Positions 50,438 to 59,742 of a stretch of DNA of 64,000 nucleotides are shown here, in pieces (the stretch's first letter is position 1; every line of letters begins with the position of its first letter). Below the pieces are notes generated by a model that was not told where the DNA came from, ran no database searches, and saw nothing but the letters and a program-made list of their open reading frames with translations. The position numbers and the translations under genes are program-made. This DNA is from DATLNM01 sp035536775 (GTDB lineage: Bacteria > Actinomycetota > CADDZG01 > WHSQ01), in NCBI GenBank assembly GCA_035536775.1, contig DATLNM010000017.1, positions 1 to 64,000 on the forward strand. Direction: 5' to 3'.

Positions 50438-50943
50438 GCATGGTCGAGGCGGACCTAGCGCTCGAAGCCTCGGTGTGGGCCGCGCTCGATGGCGTCCCCG
50501 ATCCCGAGATTCCCGCCGTTTCGGTCGTCGATATGGGCATGATCGGTCTTGTCGAAGTGGACGAGGGCCGGGCCCGCGTGGTGGTGCTCCCTACGTTCAC
50601 CGGTTGCCCCGCGATCCCCATCATCAAGAGAGACATCGAGTCGGCGGTACGCGCTGTTCCCGGCGTGCTGCATGCTGCGATCGAGACCTCTTGGGTACCT
50701 CCATGGACGTCCGATCGCATCACTGAAGCTGGTCGTAAGAAGCTCACAGGATTCGGCCTCGCGCCTCCAAGCGGTCAGGGCACGGTCCTCATAACCGAGA
50801 TAGGCCTTCCGAAGATCGCGACATGCCCGTTCTGCGGAAGCACCGAGACACATCCTGAGAACAGTTTCGGTCCGACCCCGTGTCGCGCTCTTTACTACTG
50901 CGATGCGTGCTCGAATCCGTTCGAGCAGTTCAAACCGATATAG
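50431..50943 (+). CDS. paaD: PaaD-type Fe-S assembly factor for the epoxidase
   Basis: A 170-aa protein with an N-terminal MIP18/DUF59 domain (DGVPDPEIPAVSVVDMGMIG, about 21-40, and FTGCPAIP with the conserved Cys) and a C-terminal zinc ribbon (CPFCG about 132, then YYCDACSNPFEQFKP). In other bacteria PaaD matures the Fe-S cluster of the epoxidase or its reductase. The reductase gene paaE, which usually follows, is absent; a convergent gene ends 5 nt downstream. Confidence 0.92.
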   Translation: MVSMVEADLALEASVWAALDGVPDPEIPAVSVVDMGMIGLVEVDEGRARVVVLPTFTGCPAIPIIKRDIESAVRAVPGVLHAAIETSWVPPWTSDRITEAGRKKLTGFGLAPPSGQGTVLITEIGLPKIATCPFCGSTETHPENSFGPTPCRALYYCDACSNPFEQFKPI

Positions 50944-50947
50944 CGCG

Positions 50948-53900
50948 CTACTCCGGCGGGTTCGAGGCCTCTATCAGGCCCGTGAAGAGCTCGACGATAT
51001 CTGGGTCGAACTGTGTGCCGGCTCCTTCGCGCAGGCGCGCGATGGCCTCGGCAGTGGGGAGGCGCTTGCGATAGGGGCGGTCCGTTGTCATGGCGTCGAA
51101 CGCGTCACATACGAAGATGATGCGCGCTTCGAGCGGGACTTCGTGGCCCGCCAGTCCATCCGGGTAACCGCCGCCGTCGAAGCGTTCGTGGCAGGCGCGG
51201 ATGATCGGGGTTACCTCACGAAGGCGGTCGATCGGCGCGAGGATGCGCGCGCCGAGCTCGGGGTGAAGCTCCATGGCCTTGCGTTCTTCCTCGGTCAAAG
51301 GTCCCGGCTTCAGCAAGATGTTCGACGGGACACCGATCTTTCCGATGTCGTGGAACAAGGCCGACAGCTCTAGACGCTTGAGATCCTTGGGCTCGAGGCC
51401 AAGCGCGGCACCGACCTCCACCGACATATCGGTGATCGAACGCGCATGGGACGACGTGTACTCGTCCTTGGCTTCGAGCGCATTGGCGAGCGCTTCGACG
51501 GTGGCGATGAACGTGCCCTCGAGGCTCTCGAAATTGAGCGCGTTGTTGATCGCGAGGCGGGACTGCTGCGCCATGCCCGTCAGTAGGCGCAGGCGCTTGT
51601 CGGTGAACTCGTAGCCGTCATCGGGGTGGCTGGATGCGACGAGGCAGCCGTTCCGCCCTCCCTGGAGGTGGAGGGGAGCGACGGCATAAACGCGTTGGCG
51701 GCCATGCTCGGTCATCTGGTGAACCTGCTCGAGTAGTTCGGGGCGGAGGATGAATGGCCACTCGCGCTCCAACCACTTGGCAGTCAGCTTCGCGGGGAAC
51801 CGGGCTCCGACGAAACGATCAAGCTCGACGTCGTCATGTCCCCACTGCGCTTCAGGGACGAGGTCGCCCGTCTCGATGTCTTGGAGCCAGATGGACGTCT
51901 TGGCCCCTCCCAGCACGCGCGCGGCAAGCTCCGCGACGCGCGACAGCACCTCCCCCAACGTCTCCGTGATGGCGAGAGAGTGCCCGAATTCGAGAAGAGA
52001 ATTGGCGATCTCGGCGGTGTCGCGCTGGTCCTTGTAGAGGACGGCCTTCTGGAGGGCGACGGAAGCCTGATGCGCGTAGGCCGCAAAAAGCCGCAGCCGG
52101 TCCGCCGCCAGGAAATCCGAGTGCAGGTCGGACGGCTCGCGCACGATGATCCATCCCTTGACGCCATCGCCTTCGGCCAGGGGCGCCACGACCACGCGTC
52201 GAGAGACAACGCTGGGGGGCTCATTGAAGACTTCCTCGGACTCCTCGTTGGTGAACACGAAGGGTCTGTCGCGGCCGGCGAGGAAACGTGCCGCGGTGGG
52301 TCCGTCGACGACCTCGTGCACGATCGCCTCAGCGGTCGGGTCGCCCTCGTATCCCAAGTGTGCCGCGCACGTGTACATCCCGGTGGAATCGTTCTGCAGC
52401 CACAGCGAGCTCTGGTTGGCGTCGAGCAACTTCATCGCCAGATCGACCGTGAGACGCTTGACCTCTCCGAACGACGAGGCGTTGCTCAGGATCTGGGCGG
52501 CTTCGAGCAACGCTCGTGCCTTGTCCGCTTCACGCGTCTGTTCTTCGTATAGACGCGCGTTCTCGAGCGAGACCGCCGCCTGGCCCGCAAGCACCTCCAT
52601 CAGCCGTACGTCGTCCTCGTCGAACTGGCCGACGCCTAGCTTCGAGAGGAGGATCACTCCGATCGATCGCGCGCCGAAACACATCGGCACCGCAAGAACG
52701 GACTCCTCGATGTCCGCGGTGCCCGGCAACTGCATCGCGAACTCGCATTCCCGGGCGTCCGGGATCAACGCGGGCTTACAGGTCTCCGCGACGGTGCCGG
52801 TGATCCCCTGTCCGACCTTCATCGGGAGCATCTCGACCTCGTCTGCCCCCTCGGCAAGGGTCCACTCGCCCATGAAACAGATCGGGACGCAGTAGTCGTC
52901 GTGCACGGTATAGATCCTGCAGTTGTGATAGTCGATCAAGGTGCGCAGCTCAGTCGCGATCGTGTTGCCGATCGCGCGGACGTCGTTCAAGCGGCTGAGC
53001 TTGCCCGAGAGGCTCTGGAGCATCTTGAGGTGGGCGATCGACCTGACGTCGACCTTGGTGGTGTCGACTTCAGGCCGTTCGGTCGACGTCTCGTCGAAGA
53101 GAACGATGCGGTTCTTCCCGCGAGCCTTGGCTGTCATCATCGCTGCCTCGGCGCAGTGCAATAGCTCTCGGGGGTTCGCGGCATGTTCCGGACCCTGTGC
53201 GATGCCGAGAGAGATCGTGACCTTGCCGGCGGGCTCGAATTCCATCCCGCCAAGCCGCCCCGCGATCCTCGAGGCGAGACCCAACGCGTCGCCCGCGTCA
53301 CACGACGGCATGATCACTGCGAATTCCTCACCGCCCAGCCGGCATACGACGTCCGAGGCGCGCACCGTTGCCTTGAGCATCTCTGCGAGTTGGATCAACA
53401 CCTGATCGCCCAACGCGTGACCGTAGACGTCGTTGAGCTTCTTGAAATCGTCGATGTCGAACATCAACAACCCAACCGCGTCGTGAGAGCGGCTCGCACG
53501 CGTGAGCTCTGACCTCAGGCGCTCTTGGAAGAAGCGGTGGTTGTATGCGCCTGTCAGCGAATCGGTCTGCGCCTGGTGCTCGAGGAACGCTCTGATCTGA
53601 GCGTTGTCGAGGGCAAGGGCGGCGGCGTCGCCGAACAGCTTCGCAAGACGGAACTCCTCGTCATTAAAGCGTGACTCGCCCAACCGATAGATCGCCAGCA
53701 CGCCTTTGAGCGACTGGCGTGCGATCAGCGGAACGGCGATCAGGCTCTCGGGGTTGAGCTCGGTCCCTTCGATGAGCTTGCTCCGAGGATCGAGATGGGC
53801 GTCGTTGGCGAGCACTGGTTCGAGGGTCTCGGCCGCGAACCCCGTGACCCCCTCCCCGAACGCGCCCGCGGAGTTGAGGATCTCTTCCGCTTCCCAGGGG

Positions 53901-54175
53901 TCACGCGCCAGGATCGGAAGCAGGCGCCGCTTCCCTACATCGGCCCGGTAGACCGTCAGCGTGTCGTAGGGGATCAGTTCGCCGAGTGTGTCTGCTATCC
54001 GCTCGAGGACAGCATCCAGGTCCTGCTCGGAAAGAACGTCGTGGAAGATCGCCGCGAGACGCCGGTACGACTCGACGTCCGCCTCGCCCGCGCGTACCTC
54101 TTGGACCTCCGACCGAGCGCGGCCGGGTTCAAGCTCGATAGGTGGTTCCGCGATAGATGACGCGATGTTCTCCAC
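50948..54175 (-). CDS. Four-GAF sensor with GGDEF and HD-GYP output domains
   Basis: A cytoplasmic ~1075-aa protein with the order GAF (about 35-195), GGDEF (about 205-365), three more GAF-like domains (about 380-545, 555-720, 730-890) and HD-GYP (about 900-1070). The diguanylate-cyclase motif is GGEEF (about 281-285), with an RxxD inhibitory site five residues before it (RASD). The phosphodiesterase half has LFHDIGKIGVP, HPELGARIL and CHERFDGGGYPDGLAG. Both c-di-GMP synthesis and breakdown are thus predicted to be active, gated by small-molecule or redox sensing. GTG at 54175 (GGGGGCGG upstream) is preferred over TTG at 54223. Confidence 0.9.
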   Translation of the reverse strand: MENIASSIAEPPIELEPGRARSEVQEVRAGEADVESYRRLAAIFHDVLSEQDLDAVLERIADTLGELIPYDTLTVYRADVGKRRLLPILARDPWEAEEILNSAGAFGEGVTGFAAETLEPVLANDAHLDPRSKLIEGTELNPESLIAVPLIARQSLKGVLAIYRLGESRFNDEEFRLAKLFGDAAALALDNAQIRAFLEHQAQTDSLTGAYNHRFFQERLRSELTRASRSHDAVGLLMFDIDDFKKLNDVYGHALGDQVLIQLAEMLKATVRASDVVCRLGGEEFAVIMPSCDAGDALGLASRIAGRLGGMEFEPAGKVTISLGIAQGPEHAANPRELLHCAEAAMMTAKARGKNRIVLFDETSTERPEVDTTKVDVRSIAHLKMLQSLSGKLSRLNDVRAIGNTIATELRTLIDYHNCRIYTVHDDYCVPICFMGEWTLAEGADEVEMLPMKVGQGITGTVAETCKPALIPDARECEFAMQLPGTADIEESVLAVPMCFGARSIGVILLSKLGVGQFDEDDVRLMEVLAGQAAVSLENARLYEEQTREADKARALLEAAQILSNASSFGEVKRLTVDLAMKLLDANQSSLWLQNDSTGMYTCAAHLGYEGDPTAEAIVHEVVDGPTAARFLAGRDRPFVFTNEESEEVFNEPPSVVSRRVVVAPLAEGDGVKGWIIVREPSDLHSDFLAADRLRLFAAYAHQASVALQKAVLYKDQRDTAEIANSLLEFGHSLAITETLGEVLSRVAELAARVLGGAKTSIWLQDIETGDLVPEAQWGHDDVELDRFVGARFPAKLTAKWLEREWPFILRPELLEQVHQMTEHGRQRVYAVAPLHLQGGRNGCLVASSHPDDGYEFTDKRLRLLTGMAQQSRLAINNALNFESLEGTFIATVEALANALEAKDEYTSSHARSITDMSVEVGAALGLEPKDLKRLELSALFHDIGKIGVPSNILLKPGPLTEEERKAMELHPELGARILAPIDRLREVTPIIRACHERFDGGGYPDGLAGHEVPLEARIIFVCDAFDAMTTDRPYRKRLPTAEAIARLREGAGTQFDPDIVELFTGLIEASNPPE

Positions 54176-54373
54176 TGACCGCCCCCGGACGGCTAGCTCC
54201 GAACACGCGTTCGGCGCCGCCAAGACTAAGGGTACCTCAGGGCGCCTAGAACGACCCGAAAACGCGATGCCCGGCCCCGGTCACCTACCTCGAGTCACCG
54301 CAGCAGGCTCCGGCGGCACAGCGGCTAGGCTGGGTTTTTCCCCTCTCAAAGCCGAGTAGGAGGTTCCCACAGA

Positions 54374-55855
54374 ATGGCAAAGGTCGACGTTCTGCCCGAG
54401 GTCACCAAATTCCTCGAGGGCGCGCCGAAGATGACCGTCGCCGGCAGGAGCGTCGATTCGACCTCCGGCGAGACCTTCGAAGTCCTCGACCCTTCGACCG
54501 GAGCGCGCCTCGCGGACGTTCCCAAGGCTGGCATCCCCGACGTGGATGCCGCGGTCGATGCGGCCCGCGCCGCCTTCGACGATCGCAGGTGGAGCGGCCT
54601 TCGACCGGGTAAGCGGACCGAGGTCCTTTTCAAGATCGCCGACCTCATCAAACGCAACCTCAACGAGCTCGCGCAGCTCGAGGCCCTCGATTCCGGAAAA
54701 CCCATCACGATGGCCTCCGGTGAGATGTGGGCTGCGTCTGAATGCTTCCGTTATTACGCGGGGTGGCCGACGAAAATCTTCGGCGAGACGAATCCGACAG
54801 ACGACTCCCTGTTCGTCTATTCCACCCGTGAGCCTGTCGGGGTGTGCGCAGGGATCATCCCGTGGAACTTCCCGCTGATCAACGCGTCGTGGAAGGTCGC
54901 ACCCGCACTAGCGTTCGGCAACACGATCGTGCTCAAGCCCGCCGAGCAGACTCCGCTGACGGCGCTCCGCCTGGGAGAGCTTTGCCTCGAGGCGGGGGTC
55001 CCCGAGGGTGTCGTCAACGTCTTGAGCGGGTTCGGCGAGGACGCCGGACGAGCACTAGCGCAGCACTACGGGGTCGACAAGGTGTCGTTCACGGGCTCTA
55101 CCGAGGTGGGCCGCAAGATCCTGCACGCTTCGGAGGGCAACCTCAAGAGGGTGACGCTGGAGCTGGGCGGCAAGTCGCCCAACATCGTGTTCGCGGATGC
55201 CGACATGCGCCGCGCCACCAAAGGCACGATGTTCGGCGTCTTCAACAACTCCGGTCAGATGTGCACGGCCGGCACGCGCGTCCTCGTCGAGAGCTCGATC
55301 CACGACGACTTCGTAGCGTCGCTCTCGGAGGCCACCCAGACCCTCAAGCTCGGTCCGGCGCTCGACGACGAGACGGGCATGGGCCCGGTGGTGTCGGCGG
55401 AGCAGCTAGAACGGGTGACCGGCTACATCGACATCGGCAAGGCGGAGGGCGCCGAAGTAGTGACCGGGGGCGGGCGGGCGACCGAGCTCGGCGACGGCTA
55501 CTTCGTCCAGCCCACGATCTTCGCGGGGGTCCGCAACTCGATGAAGATCGCCCAGGAGGAGATCTTCGGCCCCGTGGTGGCGGTCATCGAGGTCGCAGAC
55601 GTCGAGGAGGCCATCGCGGTCGGCAACGACACGATCTACGGCCTGGCGGCGGCCGTGTGGACCTCCGACGTGACCAAGGCGCATCGGGTCGCACGGGGCC
55701 TGAGGGCGGGGACTGTGTGGGTCAACACCTCGGGGAACTATGACCCCTCGGTGTCGTACGGGGGCTTCAAGCAGTCCGGCTTCGGGCGCGACCTGGGCGT
55801 CCATTCCATGGAGGCCTACACGGAGACCAAATCCGTCTGGATCAACCTGAAGTAG
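54374..55855 (+). CDS. NAD(P)-dependent aldehyde dehydrogenase
   Basis: A 493-aa ALDH. The Rossmann segment contains PWNFPLINASWKVAPALAFGN (in outline, about 155) and KPAEQTPLTAL, then FTGSTEVGRKI (about 239), the general base in LELGGKSPN (about 262) and the catalytic Cys in NSGQMCTAGTR (about 296). The ending SYGGFKQSGFGRDLG is conserved. ATG at 54374 after AGGAGG. Substrate unknown; aldehydes from phenylacetate-type catabolism are possible, but its separation from the paa genes by a signalling gene weakens that. Confidence 0.93.
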   Translation: MAKVDVLPEVTKFLEGAPKMTVAGRSVDSTSGETFEVLDPSTGARLADVPKAGIPDVDAAVDAARAAFDDRRWSGLRPGKRTEVLFKIADLIKRNLNELAQLEALDSGKPITMASGEMWAASECFRYYAGWPTKIFGETNPTDDSLFVYSTREPVGVCAGIIPWNFPLINASWKVAPALAFGNTIVLKPAEQTPLTALRLGELCLEAGVPEGVVNVLSGFGEDAGRALAQHYGVDKVSFTGSTEVGRKILHASEGNLKRVTLELGGKSPNIVFADADMRRATKGTMFGVFNNSGQMCTAGTRVLVESSIHDDFVASLSEATQTLKLGPALDDETGMGPVVSAEQLERVTGYIDIGKAEGAEVVTGGGRATELGDGYFVQPTIFAGVRNSMKIAQEEIFGPVVAVIEVADVEEAIAVGNDTIYGLAAAVWTSDVTKAHRVARGLRAGTVWVNTSGNYDPSVSYGGFKQSGFGRDLGVHSMEAYTETKSVWINLK

Positions 55856-55916
55856 GCAAAAGCGCACTCGGCGAGCACCGAAGGGCGCAGCCGGCACTGG
55901 ACCCTCGCCGGCCTGG

Positions 55917-56014
55917 CCTTGGGGGGTCCAGGGGGGTAGAGAGCCGCAGCGAAGCGGAGGCGAACGACCCCCGGCGGCCACGGCGATGCCGAAGGCATCG
56001 TCACCCGTGGCCGG
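55917..56014 (+). repeat. Dispersed palindromic element, copy 2 (intergenic)
   Basis: About 98 bp matching 13111-13203. It has a near-identical G-rich first half with GAGCCGCAGCG-AGCGGAGGCGAACGA, then a long hairpin CGGCCACGG...CCCGTGGCCG enclosing GATGCCG-A-AGGCATC. It occupies most of the 284-bp spacer between the aldehyde dehydrogenase and the sigma-like gene. Nothing else was recognised in that spacer. Confidence 0.8.
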
Positions 56015-56139
56015 AAGAAAATAGCCCTGTGACCGAACCGAGCGCCGGACGTACAATCTTGTAGGGCCTGGTAGTAGCTCTAACGACGGGGGCGCTACCG
56101 CTGAGAGAAGTACCCATTAGGGCTGCGACGGGGGGCGAT

Positions 56140-57249
56140 ATGAACGAGGGTGTCCGTTCGTTCGAGGAGGAATGGCCGGACTTGGCGCGCCGGCTGCATT
56201 CCATGCTCGGGGCCAAGAGGATCCCGCCATGGCGGCGTGAGGACATCGTGCAGGAGACCGGTCTCCGGCTCTTCAGGATGTGGGACGCGGTGGATCCGGA
56301 GCGCCCCCTGTGGGCTCTAACGGTAACCATCGCCCTTAACCTCGTGCGTGATGAGGCCCGCCGTCAGGCGAGCAGAGAGATCCTCGGCGCGGTGCCCGAT
56401 ATCGCAGCCCCCTCCGAGAACGTCGAACGGTCAGGGCTCGCGCGGGTCGAGTTGCGTGCGGTCGAGAAGGCATTGACCCAAATGACCCCAGCTCACCGTT
56501 CCGTCCTCCTCGCCGAGGTTGGCGACGAGAGCGTCTCCAGCGAACGGGGCCCCAACGCAGTGAAGATGTTGCGGATGCGCGCTCGCCGTCGCCTCACATC
56601 GTTGCTGGATGCAGCCTCTGCAAGCGTGGGAGTCGTGGGGCTGCGACTGCGCAAACTCACCGGCATCGAGCACCACTTCGTTCCTCTTCGCAATCTCACG
56701 TCCTCTCCGTTCGAACATGCCGTGGGTCCGGCGACAGCCGGAGTTCTGGCGGCACTTGCGTTCCTCGCGATCGGCGGGCCAGACCTCGGTGCCTGGCTCG
56801 ACAAGATCCCGTCAGACGAGAACGTTGCCGCCCCGAAGGGCGCCGTCTCGATGTCGTTCGACGCGGCCGGAAGCGCTGGCACGGCCGGCGACGCCGGCTT
56901 GGACATCGTGACCCCGAATGGCGACGATGCTGCGGCGATCACAGGCTCGTCGCCCTACTCCAAGGAGAACCCGTACCGAGTGCCGGTACCGGTCGTGCCG
57001 GTCGCAGGGGAAGACGGGTACATCGAGGGCGAAGCCCACCTAGGGTTCCTCGGGATGGGTGTCCGTTTCGGCGAGCACAAGGGCCGGCCGCTATGCCATT
57101 CGGCGCCCGTCGTCACCGAAGCCCGCTGCGCGCGCCGCCACCGGGCGCGATCCTCGTCGGAGGGTACGCCTGGAGGTCTTCAGGCGGGAGCCAAGGCGCG
57201 CGCCCGCTTCGGCCCCCTAGTTCTCATCGTGGGATACGAGACTTCCTAA
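56140..57249 (+). CDS. ECF-like sigma factor with C-terminal membrane segment
   Basis: A 369-aa protein. Residues about 10-95 resemble sigma70 region 2 (REDIVQETGLRLFRMWDAV, then LWALTVTIALNLVRDEARR). About 105-155 is a weak region 4 (ALTQMTPAHRSVLLAEV and a basic RMRARRRL helix). One hydrophobic helix follows (about 195-213), then a Gly/Ala/Pro-rich extracytoplasmic part and a low-complexity basic tail. Sigma factors fused to a membrane-anchored extension are known as a minor ECF class. No anti-sigma gene is adjacent. The far C-terminus could reflect a frameshift past the natural stop. Confidence 0.75.
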   Translation: MNEGVRSFEEEWPDLARRLHSMLGAKRIPPWRREDIVQETGLRLFRMWDAVDPERPLWALTVTIALNLVRDEARRQASREILGAVPDIAAPSENVERSGLARVELRAVEKALTQMTPAHRSVLLAEVGDESVSSERGPNAVKMLRMRARRRLTSLLDAASASVGVVGLRLRKLTGIEHHFVPLRNLTSSPFEHAVGPATAGVLAALAFLAIGGPDLGAWLDKIPSDENVAAPKGAVSMSFDAAGSAGTAGDAGLDIVTPNGDDAAAITGSSPYSKENPYRVPVPVVPVAGEDGYIEGEAHLGFLGMGVRFGEHKGRPLCHSAPVVTEARCARRHRARSSSEGTPGGLQAGAKARARFGPLVLIVGYETS

Positions 57250-57253
57250 GTCG

Positions 57254-58678
57254 TTATCCGCTCGGGATCGAATCTAAGGGAGGTCGGTGGTCGGGGTGCA
57301 CACGCGCCAGCCACTCCATCTCTAGTTTCCCGAGCTCGGTATCGGAGGGCTGACCGGTCCACATCTCGCGTGCGATCGCGTGCCAGTTCGCCGTGGCACC
57401 GAGCCGTGAGAGCAACGACGCGACACCGAACGACATCCGGTTGAAGGTGATCATCACTCCCGGGATCCCGATCTTGCGCATGGTTTGGAATGCCGAGGAA
57501 CGAGGGTCGAATGCAGCCGCAGCGATCGCCTGCGTCAGCCGCAGGTCCATCGTGAAGTCCCGGTCTTCGAGCACAGGACGGTTGAGCATCTTTAGATGAT
57601 CCCAGACCGCGGTGATCTCCGGCGTCTTGCTGCCGAGGATCCCAAGGGACTCAAGAGCGACCCGGCCGCGCTCGGTATCGTCGGCGATCAACGCCGTAAC
57701 GACGTCAAGCAGGAGGTGCAGGGTCTTGCTGTCGATCTCGCGCACCAGACCGAAATCGAGGAACGCGACCCTGCCATCGGGCAGGAGCTTGTAGTTGCCG
57801 GGGTGTGGATCGGCCGAGAACACCAAGAAGCGATCGAAGCTCCCGTAGAAGAACCGGAACAGGATCTCGCCCAGCCTGTCCTTTTCCGGCTGGGCCCATT
57901 CATACGCCGAGGTGAAGTGCTCACCACTCACGAACTCCTGAGTGATGACGCGGGTGCGGCAGAACTCGGGGAACACCTTGGGGACGTAGATGAACGGGTG
58001 CTCGGCATAGAGAGATGCGAAGCGCGCCTGGTTGCGCGCCTCGCGTTCGTAGTCGAGCTCCTCCAAGACTCGATCCTTGACCTCGTTGGCGATCTCTTTC
58101 GGGTCGAGGTTCGGAGCGATCGCGAGCGACAACTTCGTCAACGCTGAAAGGTTCTTCACGTCGGCTCGCACGGCCTCGTCGACCCCGGGATACTGCACCT
58201 TCACGGCGACCGTTTCGCCTGTCGGCAAGACCGCGCGATGGACCTGGCCGATCGACGCGGAGGCGACGGGAACGTCTTCGAAGTCATCGAAGATCTCTGA
58301 GACGGGCTTGTCGAACTCTTGGCTGATGACACGCTTGGCGGCCTCGGGATCGATCGGCGGTGCTGAGTTCTGGAGCATGGTGAGAGCGTCTTTGTAGACG
58401 TCGAGGTGCTCGCCGGGAACCTCGAACTCGTAGAAGGACGCGAGCTGACCCAGCTTCATCGCGGCACCCTTCATTTCACCGAGCATGTCGACGACCTGCG
58501 AGGCGGTCTGCTTGTGGAATCCGTCGAGTAGTTCTTGGGCGCGTCCGGGCGTGGCGAACGATCGCACCCTTGTCCCGAGGAAGCGCGCGGCGGATCGTCC
58601 CGTTTGTCCCGCGAGCATGGCACCCCTCTGAGCCCACCCGGTCGGAATCTCAGGCGGACGATCGCGCTTCTCACCCAT
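57254..58678 (-). CDS. ABC1/UbiB-family atypical kinase
   Basis: A 474-aa AarF/UbiB-type protein kinase-like ATPase. The family KxGQ motif is in MKLGQLAS (about 73-80), the Ala-rich loop and Lys in VAVKVQYPG (about 155), the catalytic segment in FSADPHPGNYKLLPDG (about 284), and the metal-binding DFG in AFLDFGLVRE (about 302). Bacterial members support quinone synthesis or membrane lipid homeostasis. No C-terminal membrane helix pair is obvious. It is convergent with the sigma-like gene (4-bp gap) and divergent from the M28 peptidase. Confidence 0.88.
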   Translation of the reverse strand: MGEKRDRPPEIPTGWAQRGAMLAGQTGRSAARFLGTRVRSFATPGRAQELLDGFHKQTASQVVDMLGEMKGAAMKLGQLASFYEFEVPGEHLDVYKDALTMLQNSAPPIDPEAAKRVISQEFDKPVSEIFDDFEDVPVASASIGQVHRAVLPTGETVAVKVQYPGVDEAVRADVKNLSALTKLSLAIAPNLDPKEIANEVKDRVLEELDYEREARNQARFASLYAEHPFIYVPKVFPEFCRTRVITQEFVSGEHFTSAYEWAQPEKDRLGEILFRFFYGSFDRFLVFSADPHPGNYKLLPDGRVAFLDFGLVREIDSKTLHLLLDVVTALIADDTERGRVALESLGILGSKTPEITAVWDHLKMLNRPVLEDRDFTMDLRLTQAIAAAAFDPRSSAFQTMRKIGIPGVMITFNRMSFGVASLLSRLGATANWHAIAREMWTGQPSDTELGKLEMEWLARVHPDHRPPLDSIPSG

Positions 58679-58721
58679 AACGCACGGTCCCCTTGGTCAG
58701 ATTTCGACTTACTCTAGATGA

Positions 58722-59690
58722 GTGAGATACCTACGCCTGACCTCGTACCTCGCAGTGTTCATGATCACGGTGACAGCCTGCGCCGCGAACAGCGCTTCGT
58801 CACCGACGGCCTCTGCCGTCGCACTGCAAACGACGACGCCACCCGCGACGCCCGAGCCGACGACCAGTCCCGCCGAGGATGAACCCGGCAAGGTCCCTCC
58901 GTTCTCCAAGGAGCGAGCGATGCACCATGTGCGCGAGCTCGCGAGCGATATCGGAGTCCGGGTGCGCGCGACACAAGGCGAGCTGGATGGAGCGCGGTAC
59001 ATCGCGGCCGAGTTCAGATCCCTTGGCTACAACGTCAACATGCAGAAGTTTGCGGTGGACGGCGGCACCTCGCGCAACGTGGTTGCGTGGTGGCCCGGCG
59101 CGAAGCGCTACCCCGTTATCGTCGGGGGGCATATGGACTCGGTGCCGGGCGCACCTGGCGCGAACGACAACGCATCCGGCGTTGCCGTGATCCTCGAAGT
59201 TGCACGCCTTATGGCAGGCCGCGACCAAACACGGTGGGTGCGCTTCGTGGCATTCGGCTCCGAGGAGTACGGGACGGATGGCTCCCATCACCGCGGGTCA
59301 GAGGTTTTCGTCGCCCGCCTCGGCGAGGAAGGGAGAAGGCGCCTTGCGGGGATGGTCTCGGTCGACATGATCGCGGATGGACGGCCACTTCTAACCGGTA
59401 CCTCTGGCATCGCCGCCGAAACGGTGGCTCGAACGGTCGACGAGATCGGCACCCGGATCGGCGTCGACATGAGCTACCAGACGACGTGTGACTGCTCCGA
59501 CAACGGCCCCTTCGAGCACGCCGGGATCCCCGCTGCTTACCTGTGGAGCGGATCCGTGCCGGAATACCACTCGCCAGATGACACCGTGGCCAACATGGTC
59601 CCCGAGGACCTCATGAGGACAGGCAGGGTCGTCCGGGCCTTCGTCAAGGCGCTCGACCGCAAGATGTTGGAGCATTTCCGCTCGGGATGA
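58722..59690 (+). CDS. Secreted M28-family zinc aminopeptidase, probable lipoprotein
   Basis: A 322-aa metallopeptidase. The signal ends VTAC-A (lipobox-like), then a Thr/Pro linker (about 25-58). The two-zinc site is complete: GGHMDSV (about 131), NDNASG (about 144), SEEYG with catalytic Glu-Glu (about 174), SVDMIAD (about 205) and EYHSPDDT (about 284). GTG start at 58722, 43 nt from the divergent kinase gene. It probably releases N-terminal amino acids from peptides outside the cell. Confidence 0.9.
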   Translation: MRYLRLTSYLAVFMITVTACAANSASSPTASAVALQTTTPPATPEPTTSPAEDEPGKVPPFSKERAMHHVRELASDIGVRVRATQGELDGARYIAAEFRSLGYNVNMQKFAVDGGTSRNVVAWWPGAKRYPVIVGGHMDSVPGAPGANDNASGVAVILEVARLMAGRDQTRWVRFVAFGSEEYGTDGSHHRGSEVFVARLGEEGRRRLAGMVSVDMIADGRPLLTGTSGIAAETVARTVDEIGTRIGVDMSYQTTCDCSDNGPFEHAGIPAAYLWSGSVPEYHSPDDTVANMVPEDLMRTGRVVRAFVKALDRKMLEHFRSG

Positions 59691-59742
59691 GCCGTTTCCC
59701 CTGGCTAACGGTGTCAGAGGGATTCAAGCTATTGTCTTTGCC

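Noticed and set aside
54176..54373. tRNA or small RNA in the spacer before the aldehyde dehydrogenase gene
   Set aside because: No cloverleaf arms or T-loop sequence could be found; the spacer shows only a ribosome site.
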